Below are positions 15,063-22,733 of a DNA stretch of 37,225 bases, piece by piece. The stretch is taken from contig JBJXEH010000080.1 of the NCBI GenBank assembly GCA_046153995.1, positions 1-37,225 on the forward strand, given 5' to 3'. The number at the start of each line of letters is the position of its first letter. Position 1 is the first letter of the stretch. A program made the translations under genes and the position numbers. This DNA is from SZUA-430 sp046153995 (GTDB taxonomy: Bacteria; Pseudomonadota; Alphaproteobacteria; Micropepsales; Micropepsaceae). The notes under the pieces were generated by a model. That model had not been told where the DNA came from. It searched no databases and worked only from the letters and a program-made list of their open reading frames with translations.

Positions 15063-15842
15063 TCACATCATTGCGGTTGCGGTAAGCCCGCCCATCAGAG
15101 CGGCAAGCGCGAGAGCGGAGAAGATAAAGAACCGCGGGCCCTTCCCGTCGGCCTGCGTGCGCGCGAGTGAAACGCCACACATCGTAAGCCAACCGAGCCA
15201 TGCAGCCGACACCGGCGCGGACAGAAAACCGATCGCCTCAAACGGCCCGCCAAGCTGTTCCATCGCACTGGCCGCAATCAGCAGGCCCAGCACCAAGCCG
15301 ACCAGACCATATGGCCACGCGAACAACGGCCCGCGGAACATGGCGAGCGAGATCAACACCGTCCACGCGCCTTGCGCCAAGAAGCCCAAATGCTCGCCCA
15401 CCACCATGCCGGCATAGCGATTGAGCAACCCTTCGAGCAGCGCGATGACATTGCGCGTCTCATCGCTCCCCGCCGCCGCCATTTGTTCGGCGAGATAGGG
15501 CACTGCGATCGGCCAGCGCATGAAGCCCATCATCTGGAACGCACCGGCAAGCACGCCCGCAACCAGCGCCGCAGTCAAAAGCGAGCTGCCGCTCCGCGCG
15601 AAACTCTGGTGGAACAACACGGCGAGCATGATCTGCGTCAGCCCCGACAGCCCCATCATGTAGTAGGCGGGCACGATCAGCCCCTGATTCTGGCGAAACA
15701 GCGAGAGCCGCTCGACCGAGGAAACCCGCAAGATTTCGGGGAAGGAAAACTGATCAGCCAAGATCAGGAACCCCGCCGACAACAGCCCGACATGCACCAA
15801 AGCGACGGCAAAGGCCGTGCCGTATTCCCGTGTGCGATCCAT
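15063..15842 (-). CDS. Multipass membrane protein, DUF4386-like
   Basis: A 259-residue integral membrane protein starting at ATG 15842 with GAGGGC just upstream. Seven or so hydrophobic segments are visible (for example ALVHVGLLSAGFLILA, LLTAALVAGVLAGAFQMMGF, GFLAQGAWTVLISLAMF, GLVGLVLGLLIAASAM and FFIFSALALAALMGGLTA). The central loop LLEGLLNRYAGMVVGEHLGFL resembles DUF4386 proteins, whose function is unknown; the family call is tentative. It is the first gene of the operon with the Acg-like nitroreductase and MarR, and the regulated promoter lies immediately upstream. Confidence 0.8.
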   Translation of the reverse strand: MDRTREYGTAFAVALVHVGLLSAGFLILADQFSFPEILRVSSVERLSLFRQNQGLIVPAYYMMGLSGLTQIMLAVLFHQSFARSGSSLLTAALVAGVLAGAFQMMGFMRWPIAVPYLAEQMAAAGSDETRNVIALLEGLLNRYAGMVVGEHLGFLAQGAWTVLISLAMFRGPLFAWPYGLVGLVLGLLIAASAMEQLGGPFEAIGFLSAPVSAAWLGWLTMCGVSLARTQADGKGPRFFIFSALALAALMGGLTATAMM

Positions 15843-15855
15843 AGCGCCCTCATAT

Positions 15856-15896
15856 ATTCTTTGGAATGTAATATGCATTCCTCGGAATATTGTCAA
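15856..15896 (-). promoter_or_regulatory. Sigma70-type promoter overlapped by twin dyad operators
   Basis: On the minus strand TTGACA (plus 15891-15896) and TATTAC (plus 15868-15873) are separated by exactly 17 bases. Two 12-bp dyads of form ATTC-N4-GAAT lie at 15877-15888 (ATTCCTCGGAAT, inside the spacer) and 15856-15867 (ATTCTTTGGAAT, around the expected start site). They are 21 bp apart, two helical turns, on the same face. A further perfect 6-bp dyad links them (GGAATG 15863-15868, CATTCC 15876-15881). This is a repressor-type layout for the membrane-protein/Acg/marR operon; the encoded MarR protein is the leading candidate. Confidence 0.8.
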
Positions 15897-15942
15897 GGGC
15901 AGCGGCACCGCTCCAAAAATGGTGGTGGCACAGCGCCAAAAC

Positions 15943-15996
15943 TGTCCCTTATCCGTCACGGCAGGCCAGATGGCCTGCCGTGACGGATGAGGGACA
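15943..15996. repeat. Near-perfect 26-bp-arm palindrome (REP/MITE-like)
   Basis: Arms 15943-15968 and 15971-15996 are reverse complements except at one position (T15950 opposite G15989, which is a wobble pair in RNA), with a 2-base loop. The ends read TGTCCCT...AGGGACA and the centre GGCAGGCCA...TGGCCTGCC. It lies between the divergent membrane-protein operon and sspB, has no terminator U-run, and looks like a dispersed palindromic element rather than a regulatory site of either neighbour. Confidence 0.85.
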
Positions 15997-16068
15997 GCGT
16001 CACAAGTTATCCTCCGCCGCTTTTCGCCGCCTTGCGCATGCGCACGCCCCGGCGCTACACCTTGCCCC

Positions 16069-16554
16069 ATGTCCAAGGATTTCATCGGCTACCAGGCGCT
16101 TGTGGACAAGGCGCTCCGGGGCGTAGTGCGCGATGCGCTGACCCATGCCGCCAAGGGCGGCATCATGGGCTCGCATCACTTTAACATCGTGTTCGCAACC
16201 GCGATGGACGGCGTGGATCTGCCCGATTTCCTTCGCGAGAGATATCCGGAGGCGATGAAGATCGTGCTCCAAAACCAATACGCGAATCTGACCGTCGGTC
16301 CCGATACGTTCGAGGTGACGCTGACGTTTAACAAAGTGCCGGCGACAATCGTCGTGCCATACGCCGCCGTGATCGCGTTCGAAGACCCCTCGCAAAAATT
16401 CCAATTGGGCTTCCAGATGGCGATGCCCGCACCGAAGCCAGGCCTACCCGCGCCTAAAGAACCACAGCCGCCTGCCGAGCAACCGAAGACCGAACCCGCG
16501 CCCAAACCGGAAACCGGCGAGGTCGTGAGCCTCGACAAGTTCCGCAAGAAGTGA
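16069..16554 (+). CDS. sspB: SspB-family ClpXP adaptor (stringent starvation protein B, alpha type)
   Basis: A 161-residue cytoplasmic adaptor that delivers tmRNA-tagged proteins to ClpXP. The opening MSKDFIGYQALVDKALRGVV, the GIMGSHHFNIVFAT strand, DLPDFLRERYPEAMKIVLQNQYANLTV and the FNKVPATIVVPYAAVIAFEDPS region match alphaproteobacterial SspB. A Pro-rich flexible linker (about 120-148) leads to the C-terminal tail VVSLDKFRKK, where the ClpX-docking (XB-type) motif is expected. fumC starts 10 bases later and is probably co-transcribed. The ssrA gene encoding the tag it should recognise is 7.3 kb upstream. There is no clear ribosome-binding site; the start is fixed by the family N terminus. 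Confidence 0.93.
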   Translation: MSKDFIGYQALVDKALRGVVRDALTHAAKGGIMGSHHFNIVFATAMDGVDLPDFLRERYPEAMKIVLQNQYANLTVGPDTFEVTLTFNKVPATIVVPYAAVIAFEDPSQKFQLGFQMAMPAPKPGLPAPKEPQPPAEQPKTEPAPKPETGEVVSLDKFRKK

Positions 16555-16564
16555 CCCTAAGACA

Positions 16565-17953
16565 ATGAGCACGCGCACCGAAACCGACACGTTCGGCCCT
16601 ATCGCCGTTCCAACGACCAAGTACTGGGGCGCGCAGACTCAGCGCTCGCTCGAGAACTTCAAGATTTCGGGTGAGCGCATGCCGGCCGCGCTCGTCCATG
16701 CGTTCGGCATCGTGAAGAAAGCGGCGGCCATCGCGAACGTGGCGTTGAAAGACCTCGAACCGAAACTCGGCGACGCGATCGCGAAAGCCGCCGACGAAGT
16801 GATCGCCGGCAAACTCGACGATCACTTCCCGCTCGTCGTCTGGCAGACCGGCTCCGGCACGCAGACGAACATGAACGCGAACGAGGTGATCTCGAACCGC
16901 GCGATCGAGATGCTCGGCGGCGAGATGGGTTCGAAAAAGCCCGTGCATCCGAACGACCACGTCAACCGCGGCCAATCTTCGAACGACTGCTTCCCGACCG
17001 CGATGCATATCGCAACCGTGCTTGAGGTGCATCGCCGTCTCATGCCGGGCCTGCGCCGCCTGCACGGCGCGTTGCTCACGAAGACGCACGACTTCGCGAA
17101 GATCATCAAGATCGGCCGTACGCATCTACAGGACGCCACTCCGATCACGCTCGGCCAAGAATTTTCAGGCTACGCCCGCCAAGTCGAACTTGGCATCGAG
17201 CGCGTGGTGACGGCCCTGCCCCGCCTCTACCCGCTCGCGCAAGGCGGCACGGCGGTAGGCACGGGACTAAACGCGCTCCCCGGTTTCGCCGAACGCTTTG
17301 CCGACGAGGTGTCGAAGATCACCGGCTACCCGTTCGTGACAGCCCAGAACAAATTCGAAGCACTAGCCGCGCACGACGCGCTGGTCGAGTTTTCCGGAGT
17401 GCTGAACACGCTCGCGGCATCGCTGTTCAAGATCGCAAACGACATTCGCTTGTTGGGCTCAGGCCCCCGTTCGGGCCTCGGCGAATTGATCTTGCCCGAG
17501 AACGAGCCCGGCTCCTCGATCATGCCGGGCAAAGTAAACCCGACGCAGGCCGAAGCGCTGACCATGGCGTGCACGCAAGTCATAGGCAATCACGTCACAG
17601 TGACGATCGCGGGCAGCCAGGGCCACATGGAGCTCAACGTCTTCAAGCCCGTGATCATCCACAACGTGCTGCAGTCGATCCGCCTGATCGGCGATGCGGC
17701 GGTCAGCTTCACCGACCACTGCGTGGCGGGGATCGAGCCCAACCTGAAACACATCGACGAACTGATGCGCCGCTCGCTGATGCTGGTGACGGCACTCGCC
17801 CCCAAGGTCGGCTACGACAACGCCGCCAAGATCGCCAAAACCGCCCATAAAAACGGCACGACCCTCAAAGAAGAAGCCGTCAAAACCGGCCTCATCACGG
17901 GCGAAGAATTCGACCGGATCGTACGCCCCGAAGACATGATCGGCGCGAAGTAA
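16565..17953 (+). CDS. fumC: Fumarate hydratase, class II
   Basis: A 462-residue oxygen-stable, iron-free fumarase, interconverting fumarate and malate in the TCA cycle. Visible: opening RTETDTFGPIAVPTTKYWGAQTQRS, VWQTGSGTQTNMNANEVI, HPNDHVNRGQSSNDCFPTAMH, GRTHLQDATPITLGQEFSGY and the superfamily signature SSIMPGKVNPTQ near residues 318-329, with the catalytic Ser and Lys loop. Length is normal. It follows sspB by 10 bases and is followed after 1 base by the RHH gene. Confidence 0.97.
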   Translation: MSTRTETDTFGPIAVPTTKYWGAQTQRSLENFKISGERMPAALVHAFGIVKKAAAIANVALKDLEPKLGDAIAKAADEVIAGKLDDHFPLVVWQTGSGTQTNMNANEVISNRAIEMLGGEMGSKKPVHPNDHVNRGQSSNDCFPTAMHIATVLEVHRRLMPGLRRLHGALLTKTHDFAKIIKIGRTHLQDATPITLGQEFSGYARQVELGIERVVTALPRLYPLAQGGTAVGTGLNALPGFAERFADEVSKITGYPFVTAQNKFEALAAHDALVEFSGVLNTLAASLFKIANDIRLLGSGPRSGLGELILPENEPGSSIMPGKVNPTQAEALTMACTQVIGNHVTVTIAGSQGHMELNVFKPVIIHNVLQSIRLIGDAAVSFTDHCVAGIEPNLKHIDELMRRSLMLVTALAPKVGYDNAAKIAKTAHKNGTTLKEEAVKTGLITGEEFDRIVRPEDMIGAK

Positions 17954-17954
17954 T

Positions 17955-18176
17955 TTGCCGGTCAAGAAGCTCAAGCGCTCCGTCACGATCTCCGGCCACC
18001 GCACCAGCGTCTCGCTCGAGGCCGAATTCTGGCAGGCCTTGACCGAAATCGCCGCCGAACTGAAGCGCCCGCTGGCTAAACTCATCGACGAGATCGACAA
18101 ACGCGACGGACGCGGTAACAATCTCTCCAGCGCCCTGCGGGTTTTCGTCTTGGCGCACTACCGGAAGAAAGTGTAA
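17955..18176 (+). CDS. Ribbon-helix-helix domain protein
   Basis: A 73-residue basic protein. KRSVTISGHRTSVSLEAEFWQALTEIA has the strand-then-helix pattern of RHH domains, and the NLSSALRVFVLAHY end is the conserved tail of a small alphaproteobacterial RHH family usually found next to fumC and DUF4169. DNA binding is likely, targets unknown. The frame begins with TTG at 17955, 1 base after the fumC stop; no ATG or GTG in frame fits, so the start is TTG with weak ribosome-binding sequence (GAAG), probably relying on coupling to fumC. Its stop overlaps the DUF4169 start (TAATG). Confidence 0.85.
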   Translation: MPVKKLKRSVTISGHRTSVSLEAEFWQALTEIAAELKRPLAKLIDEIDKRDGRGNNLSSALRVFVLAHYRKKV

Positions 18177-18364
18177 TGGGCGAAGTCGTAAACCTGAACC
18201 GCGCACGCAAAGCACGGGCTAAAGCGGAAGCCGGAAAGACCGCCGCGAACAACCGCGTCAAACACGGCACGCCGAAAGACTTGCGCAAAAAGGGCGACGC
18301 CGAACGCAAGCGCACGGACGCTGAACTCGAAGGCAAGCGCCTCGACGAAGACAAGAATGACTGA
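18176..18364 (+). CDS. DUF4169 family small basic protein
   Basis: A 62-residue, highly charged protein beginning MGEVVNLNRARKARAKAEAG, the DUF4169 signature, followed by an alanine/asparagine segment (AANNRVKHG), then a Lys/Arg/Glu/Asp-rich helical tail. The function of the family is unknown. Start ATG at 18176 overlaps the RHH stop by one base; its own end overlaps the CoA transferase start by 8 bases. It is nearly always beside the RHH gene and fumC in alphaproteobacteria (recalled), implying a shared role. Confidence 0.88.
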   Translation: MGEVVNLNRARKARAKAEAGKTAANNRVKHGTPKDLRKKGDAERKRTDAELEGKRLDEDKND

Positions 18365-19517
18365 CGGCCCCTACGCCGGCTTGAAGGTCGTCGACCTCAC
18401 ACGCGTGCTCGCCGGCCCGTATTGCACGATGATGCTGGCCGACCTCGGCGCCACCGTCATCAAGGTCGAGCCACCGAAGACCGGCGACGACGCCCGCCAC
18501 ATCGGCCCTTTTATCAAAGGCAAGTCCGCGTACTTCATGTCGCTGAACCGCGGCAAGCACTCGATCGCGCTCGACCTGAAAGCCGAGGCCGATCGCGTTG
18601 TGTTCGAACGCTTGCTCGGCGAAGCCGACCTCCTCGTCGAAAACTACCGCGGCGGCACGATGGAGAAGCTGAGGTACGATTGGCCCATGCTGCACGCGCG
18701 CTTCCCAAAGCTGATCTACGCCGCGATCTCCGGCTTCGGCCACACCGGCCCGTACAAGGAAAAACCCGCTTACGACATGGTCGTGCAAGGCATGGGCGGC
18801 GTGATGAGCCTGACCGGCCAACCCGGCGGACCGCCCACACGCGTCGGCACCTCGATCGGCGACATCGCTGCCGGCCTCTTCGCGCTCTCGAGCATCGGCG
18901 CAGCCCTCTACCACCGCGAACGTACCGGCGAAACGCAGAAAATCGACATCGCGATGCTCGATTGCCAAGTGGCTCTGCTCGAGAACGCTATTGCCCGCTA
19001 CGTCGCAACCGGAACGCCGCCCGGCCCGCTAGGCTCCAGGCACCCCTCGATCACACCGTTCGCCGCGTTCCAAACCGCCGACCAGCCGGTCATCATCGCC
19101 GCCGGCAACAACGGCCTGTTCGCCAAGCTCTGCGAAGCAATCAACGTACCGGCACTCGCCACCGACCCTCGCTTCGCAACGAACGACCTGCGCAACACGA
19201 ACCACGCCGCGCTGGCACAAGAGCTCGAACGCGCACTCGGTACCAACACGGCCGCCCACTGGCTCGCCAAGATCGAAGCAGCCGGTGTCCCTTGCGGCCC
19301 AATCAACAACGTCGCCCAGGTCCTGGCCGACCCACACGTCCGCTCGCGCAACATGGTGGTCACGATGCAAGACGCCGATATCGGCGAACTGAAGCTCGCG
19401 GGCAACCCCATGAAACTCTCGGCATTCAGCGACGCAAAGACGCGCCCGCCCGCACAAAACCTCGACGAAAAAGGTGCGGAAATCCGCGCAAATGGCTTCA
19501 ATGCGATTGCGGATTGA
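18357..19517 (+). CDS. Class III (CaiB/BaiF family) acyl-CoA transferase
   Basis: A 386-residue CoA transferase moving CoA between organic acids. Visible: opening YAGLKVVDLTRVLAGPYCTMMLADLGATVIKVEPP, LNRGKHSIALDLK, ENYRGGTMEKL, SGFGHTGPYKEKPAYD, and the catalytic aspartate in GTSIGDIAAGL (Asp169, the same number as the catalytic Asp of formyl-CoA transferase). C-terminal motifs GVPCGPINNVAQVLADPHV are typical. Start ATG at 18357 overlaps DUF4169 by 8 bases, placing it in the sspB-fumC transcript. Substrate acids cannot be inferred. Confidence 0.92.
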   Translation: MTDGPYAGLKVVDLTRVLAGPYCTMMLADLGATVIKVEPPKTGDDARHIGPFIKGKSAYFMSLNRGKHSIALDLKAEADRVVFERLLGEADLLVENYRGGTMEKLRYDWPMLHARFPKLIYAAISGFGHTGPYKEKPAYDMVVQGMGGVMSLTGQPGGPPTRVGTSIGDIAAGLFALSSIGAALYHRERTGETQKIDIAMLDCQVALLENAIARYVATGTPPGPLGSRHPSITPFAAFQTADQPVIIAAGNNGLFAKLCEAINVPALATDPRFATNDLRNTNHAALAQELERALGTNTAAHWLAKIEAAGVPCGPINNVAQVLADPHVRSRNMVVTMQDADIGELKLAGNPMKLSAFSDAKTRPPAQNLDEKGAEIRANGFNAIAD

Positions 19518-19550
19518 TCGTTGAGGGTCGTGCTAGTGTCCGGCTGAATC

Positions 19551-21818
19551 ATGACCCAGCCTGCACCCGTCCACACGCCCGCAGTTGGCGAGCCCCCCTA
19601 TTTGCGCGGCCTCAATGAGGCGCAGCGCGAGGCTGCGATGGCGCTCGACGGCCCCGTGCTGGTTCTCGCAGGTGCCGGCACCGGCAAGACGCGCGTGCTC
19701 ACAACACGGCTCGCGCATTTGATCGCCTCGCGAAAGGCATGGCCCAGCCAAATCCTCTCGGTGACATTCACGAACAAAGCCGCGCGCGAGATGATCCACC
19801 GCACCGGCGAGCTCATCGGCGGCATGGTCGAGGGCATGCCCTGGCTCGGCACGTTCCACTCGATCGGCGCGAAAATCCTGCGCCGTCACGCCGAACTCGT
19901 CGGCCTCAAATCGAACTTCTCGATCCTCGACGTCGACGATCAACTGCGCCTCTTGAAGCAAGTCATCGAGGCCGCACGCATCGACGACAAACGTTGGCCC
20001 GCCCGCCACCTTTCCTCGCTGATCGACAGCTGGAAGAACCGCGCTATGACGCCGAAAGACGTGCCCGCCGGCGAAAGCTTCGCCTACGGCAACGGCAAAG
20101 GCGCCGAACTCTACGAAGCCTACCAGCAGCGCCTGAAAGCGCTGAATGCCGCCGACTTCGGCGACCTTCTGCTCGACGTCATCACGATCCTGAAGACGCA
20201 CCCCGAAGTGCTGCAGGAGTATCGCAACCGCTTCGCCTATATCCTGGTCGATGAGTACCAAGACACGAACGTCGCGCAGTATCTCTGGCTGCGCCTTCTC
20301 GCGGGCGAGCAGCGCAACATCTGCTGCGTTGGCGACGACGATCAATCGATCTACGGCTGGCGCGGCGCAGAAGTCGACAACATCCTGCGCTTCGAACGCG
20401 ACTTTCCGGGCGCAAAAATCATCCGGCTCGAACGCAACTACCGCTCGACGCCGCACATCCTGGCGGCAGCATCCGGCCTGATCGCCGCAAACAAAAGCCG
20501 CCTTGGCAAGACGCTTTGGACCGACCTCGGCGAAGGCGAGCGCGTCTCCGTCAAGGGCGTCTGGGACGCGGAGGAAGAAGCGCGCCAAATCGCCGACGAC
20601 ATCGAGCAAGTCGCGCGCAACCGTCAGAAGATCAGCGACATCGCAATTTTGGTGCGCGCCTCGTTCCAGATGCGCTCGTTTGAAGAGCGCTTCGTGCAAC
20701 TCGGCATCCCATATCGCGTCGTCGGCGGCCCACGCTTCTACGAGCGCCAAGAAATCCGCGACGCGCTGGCCTATCTGCGCGTCGTCGTGCAACCCGACGA
20801 CGACCTCGCCTTCGAACGCATCTTCAACAAACCGAAGCGGGGCCTTGGCGACGTCGCGCTTCAGTCCGTTCACAAGATGGCGCGCGCCCTGAAGAAGCCG
20901 CTGTTCGCCGCGGCCGACGCGCTGATCCAGACTGACGAACTCCCTTCCCGCGCGCGATCGGCGTTGCGCGACCTCGTGCAAAGTTTCAATCGCTGGCGCG
21001 ACCAGGCGACCGCGCTCAGCCACATCGAACTCGCCGAAATCGTGCTCGACGAAAGCGGTTACACCGCCATGTGGCAAGCCGACCGCTCCGCCGAAGCACC
21101 CGGGCGCCTCGAAAACTTGAAAGAGCTCGTGCGGTCGATGGAAGAATTCGAGACGATCGAAAGTTTCCTCGAGCACGTCTCGTTAGTCATGGAGATTGAG
21201 CAGTCGGACACCACCGACAAGGTCACGATCATGACGCTGCATGGCGCGAAGGGCCTCGAGTTCCCGACGGTCTATCTCCCCGGTTGGGAAGAAGGCTTGT
21301 TCCCGAGCCAACGCACACTCGACGAGAACGGCCTGCAAGGGCTCGAAGAAGAGCGCCGCCTGGCTTACGTCGGCCTCACCCGCGCGCGCAAGCGCGCAAA
21401 AATCAGCTACGCCGCAAACCGCCGTGTCCACGGCATGTGGCAGAGCGCAATGCCGTCGCGTTTCATCGCCGAACTGCCGCCCGATGCGATCGTGCTCGAA
21501 AGCGACCCGGGCTTGCCCTACGGCAACTCAAACCTCTCGACCGGCCCAGCTTTCGACAGCGGCTATTCCTCCCCCGGCTGGCAGCGCGCCCAAGCCCGTC
21601 GCGGCGAAACTTTCGGCACCCGCCCCGCGATCGAGGGCCACGCCGAACTCGTCGCGACGTCGGACCCCGACGCGGCGACCTACCAACGCGGCGAGCGCGT
21701 GTTCCACCAAAAATTCGGCTACGGCCGCGTGACCGCGATCGACGGCAACAAGCTGACGGTGAGCTTCGACAAGGCCGGCGAAAAGCGCGTTATCGCAAAC
21801 TTCCTGGCCCGCGCGTAA
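19551..21818 (+). CDS. uvrD: UvrD/PcrA/Rep superfamily DNA helicase
   Basis: A 755-residue superfamily 1A 3'-5' helicase for nucleotide excision and mismatch repair and for removing proteins from DNA. Motifs in order: Q-motif LNEAQREAAM (21-30), Walker A GAGTGKT (41-47), VTFTNKAAREM, GTFHSIGAKIL, Walker B VDEYQDTN, GDDDQSIYGWRGA, LERNYRS, IMTLHGAKGLEFPTVYLPGWEEGLFPSQR region (motif V) and AYVGLTRARKR (motif VI). The C terminus (about 710-755, FHQKFGYGRVTAIDG...VSFDKAGEKRVIANFLA) is the Tudor-like module that in PcrA/UvrD binds RNA polymerase. The stop codon is directly followed by the prmA ATG, so the two are coupled. Confidence 0.96.
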   Translation: MTQPAPVHTPAVGEPPYLRGLNEAQREAAMALDGPVLVLAGAGTGKTRVLTTRLAHLIASRKAWPSQILSVTFTNKAAREMIHRTGELIGGMVEGMPWLGTFHSIGAKILRRHAELVGLKSNFSILDVDDQLRLLKQVIEAARIDDKRWPARHLSSLIDSWKNRAMTPKDVPAGESFAYGNGKGAELYEAYQQRLKALNAADFGDLLLDVITILKTHPEVLQEYRNRFAYILVDEYQDTNVAQYLWLRLLAGEQRNICCVGDDDQSIYGWRGAEVDNILRFERDFPGAKIIRLERNYRSTPHILAAASGLIAANKSRLGKTLWTDLGEGERVSVKGVWDAEEEARQIADDIEQVARNRQKISDIAILVRASFQMRSFEERFVQLGIPYRVVGGPRFYERQEIRDALAYLRVVVQPDDDLAFERIFNKPKRGLGDVALQSVHKMARALKKPLFAAADALIQTDELPSRARSALRDLVQSFNRWRDQATALSHIELAEIVLDESGYTAMWQADRSAEAPGRLENLKELVRSMEEFETIESFLEHVSLVMEIEQSDTTDKVTIMTLHGAKGLEFPTVYLPGWEEGLFPSQRTLDENGLQGLEEERRLAYVGLTRARKRAKISYAANRRVHGMWQSAMPSRFIAELPPDAIVLESDPGLPYGNSNLSTGPAFDSGYSSPGWQRAQARRGETFGTRPAIEGHAELVATSDPDAATYQRGERVFHQKFGYGRVTAIDGNKLTVSFDKAGEKRVIANFLARA

Positions 21819-22664
21819 ATGCCCGTTTGCTGGAAAGCCCGCGCCGTTCTACCCAAACGCGAAGCACAAGCGTTGAGCGACGCACTCGAGCAGCTCGAAC
21901 CCACGCCCGTCGTCTCCGCCTTCGAACTCGGCGAACGCGGGATGTGGGAAGTCGAAGCGTTCTTCACGGAACAACCCGACGAAGACGACCTACAGAAACG
22001 CTTCGGTGTGCCGATGCGCGTCATCGCCATCGAAGACGAAAACTGGGTCGCCCGCGCGCTCGAAGGCTTGCCGCCGGTCGCGACCGGACGCTTCTTCCTC
22101 CACGGCGATCACACGTCAGCGCAAGTTCCGCCTAACGCGATCGGCCTCAAGATCGAAGCCTCTTACGCTTTCGGGACCGGCCACCACGGCACCACACGCG
22201 GCTGCCTGCTTGCGTTCGAGCGTCTGGCCAAGCAGCGCCAATTCAAAAACGCACTCGACCTCGGCTGCGGCACGGGCGTGCTCGCGATGGCTTTCGCACG
22301 CCTCACGCATCGCCCAGCCGTCGCCACCGATATCGACCCACTCGCCACAGCCAAGACAATCGAAAACGCGAAGCTAAACCGCGCCGCCCCCTACCTGCGC
22401 GCCGCAACCGCAGCCGGCTTCAAGACGCCGCTGATCTCAAGCCACGCCCCCTACGACCTCATCTTCGCAAACATTCTGGCCGGCCCACTGATGAAGCTGC
22501 TGCCGGGCATCAAGGCGAACCTGGCGCCGGGCGGCCACGCAATCCTCTCGGGCCTCCTTGACGAACAAGCAAACGGCATCTGCACGATGGCCCGCGCACA
22601 GAATCTGCGCCTGATACGCCGCAGCGCCCTCGAAGGCTGGGTTACGCTGATCCTACAGCGCTAA
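21819..22664 (+). CDS. prmA: Ribosomal protein L11 methyltransferase
   Basis: A 281-residue SAM-dependent enzyme that methylates lysines of ribosomal protein L11. The N-terminal substrate domain (1-100) is followed by AFGTGHHGTTRGCL (117-130), a PrmA-specific motif, the SAM-binding loop DLGCGTG (147-153), ATDIDPLA, and FANILAGPLMKL, the PrmA variant of the NPPY motif. It begins at the base after the uvrD stop. From memory, uvrD-prmA-pepP is a frequent alphaproteobacterial order; here a DJ-1/GlxA pair lies between prmA and pepP. Confidence 0.95.
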   Translation: MPVCWKARAVLPKREAQALSDALEQLEPTPVVSAFELGERGMWEVEAFFTEQPDEDDLQKRFGVPMRVIAIEDENWVARALEGLPPVATGRFFLHGDHTSAQVPPNAIGLKIEASYAFGTGHHGTTRGCLLAFERLAKQRQFKNALDLGCGTGVLAMAFARLTHRPAVATDIDPLATAKTIENAKLNRAAPYLRAATAAGFKTPLISSHAPYDLIFANILAGPLMKLLPGIKANLAPGGHAILSGLLDEQANGICTMARAQNLRLIRRSALEGWVTLILQR

Positions 22665-22733
22665 CGGCGAGGCACATCGCCAGCATGATGACGACAGCAA
22701 ACCGCGCAAAGTGAAACTGCAAGTTACTTGTGC

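Noticed and set aside
15901..15940. GGCACC...GGTGGTGGC segment next to the large palindrome as part of the same element
   Set aside because: The pairing is short and imperfect, and there is no repeated end to set an element boundary.
19533..21176. 547-codon minus-strand frame opposite uvrD
   Set aside because: uvrD motifs are intact on the plus strand; the reverse frame resembles no family and is a GC artefact.
22665..22733. Gap between prmA and the DJ-1 gene as a terminator site
   Set aside because: I see no stable hairpin followed by a U-run on either strand.
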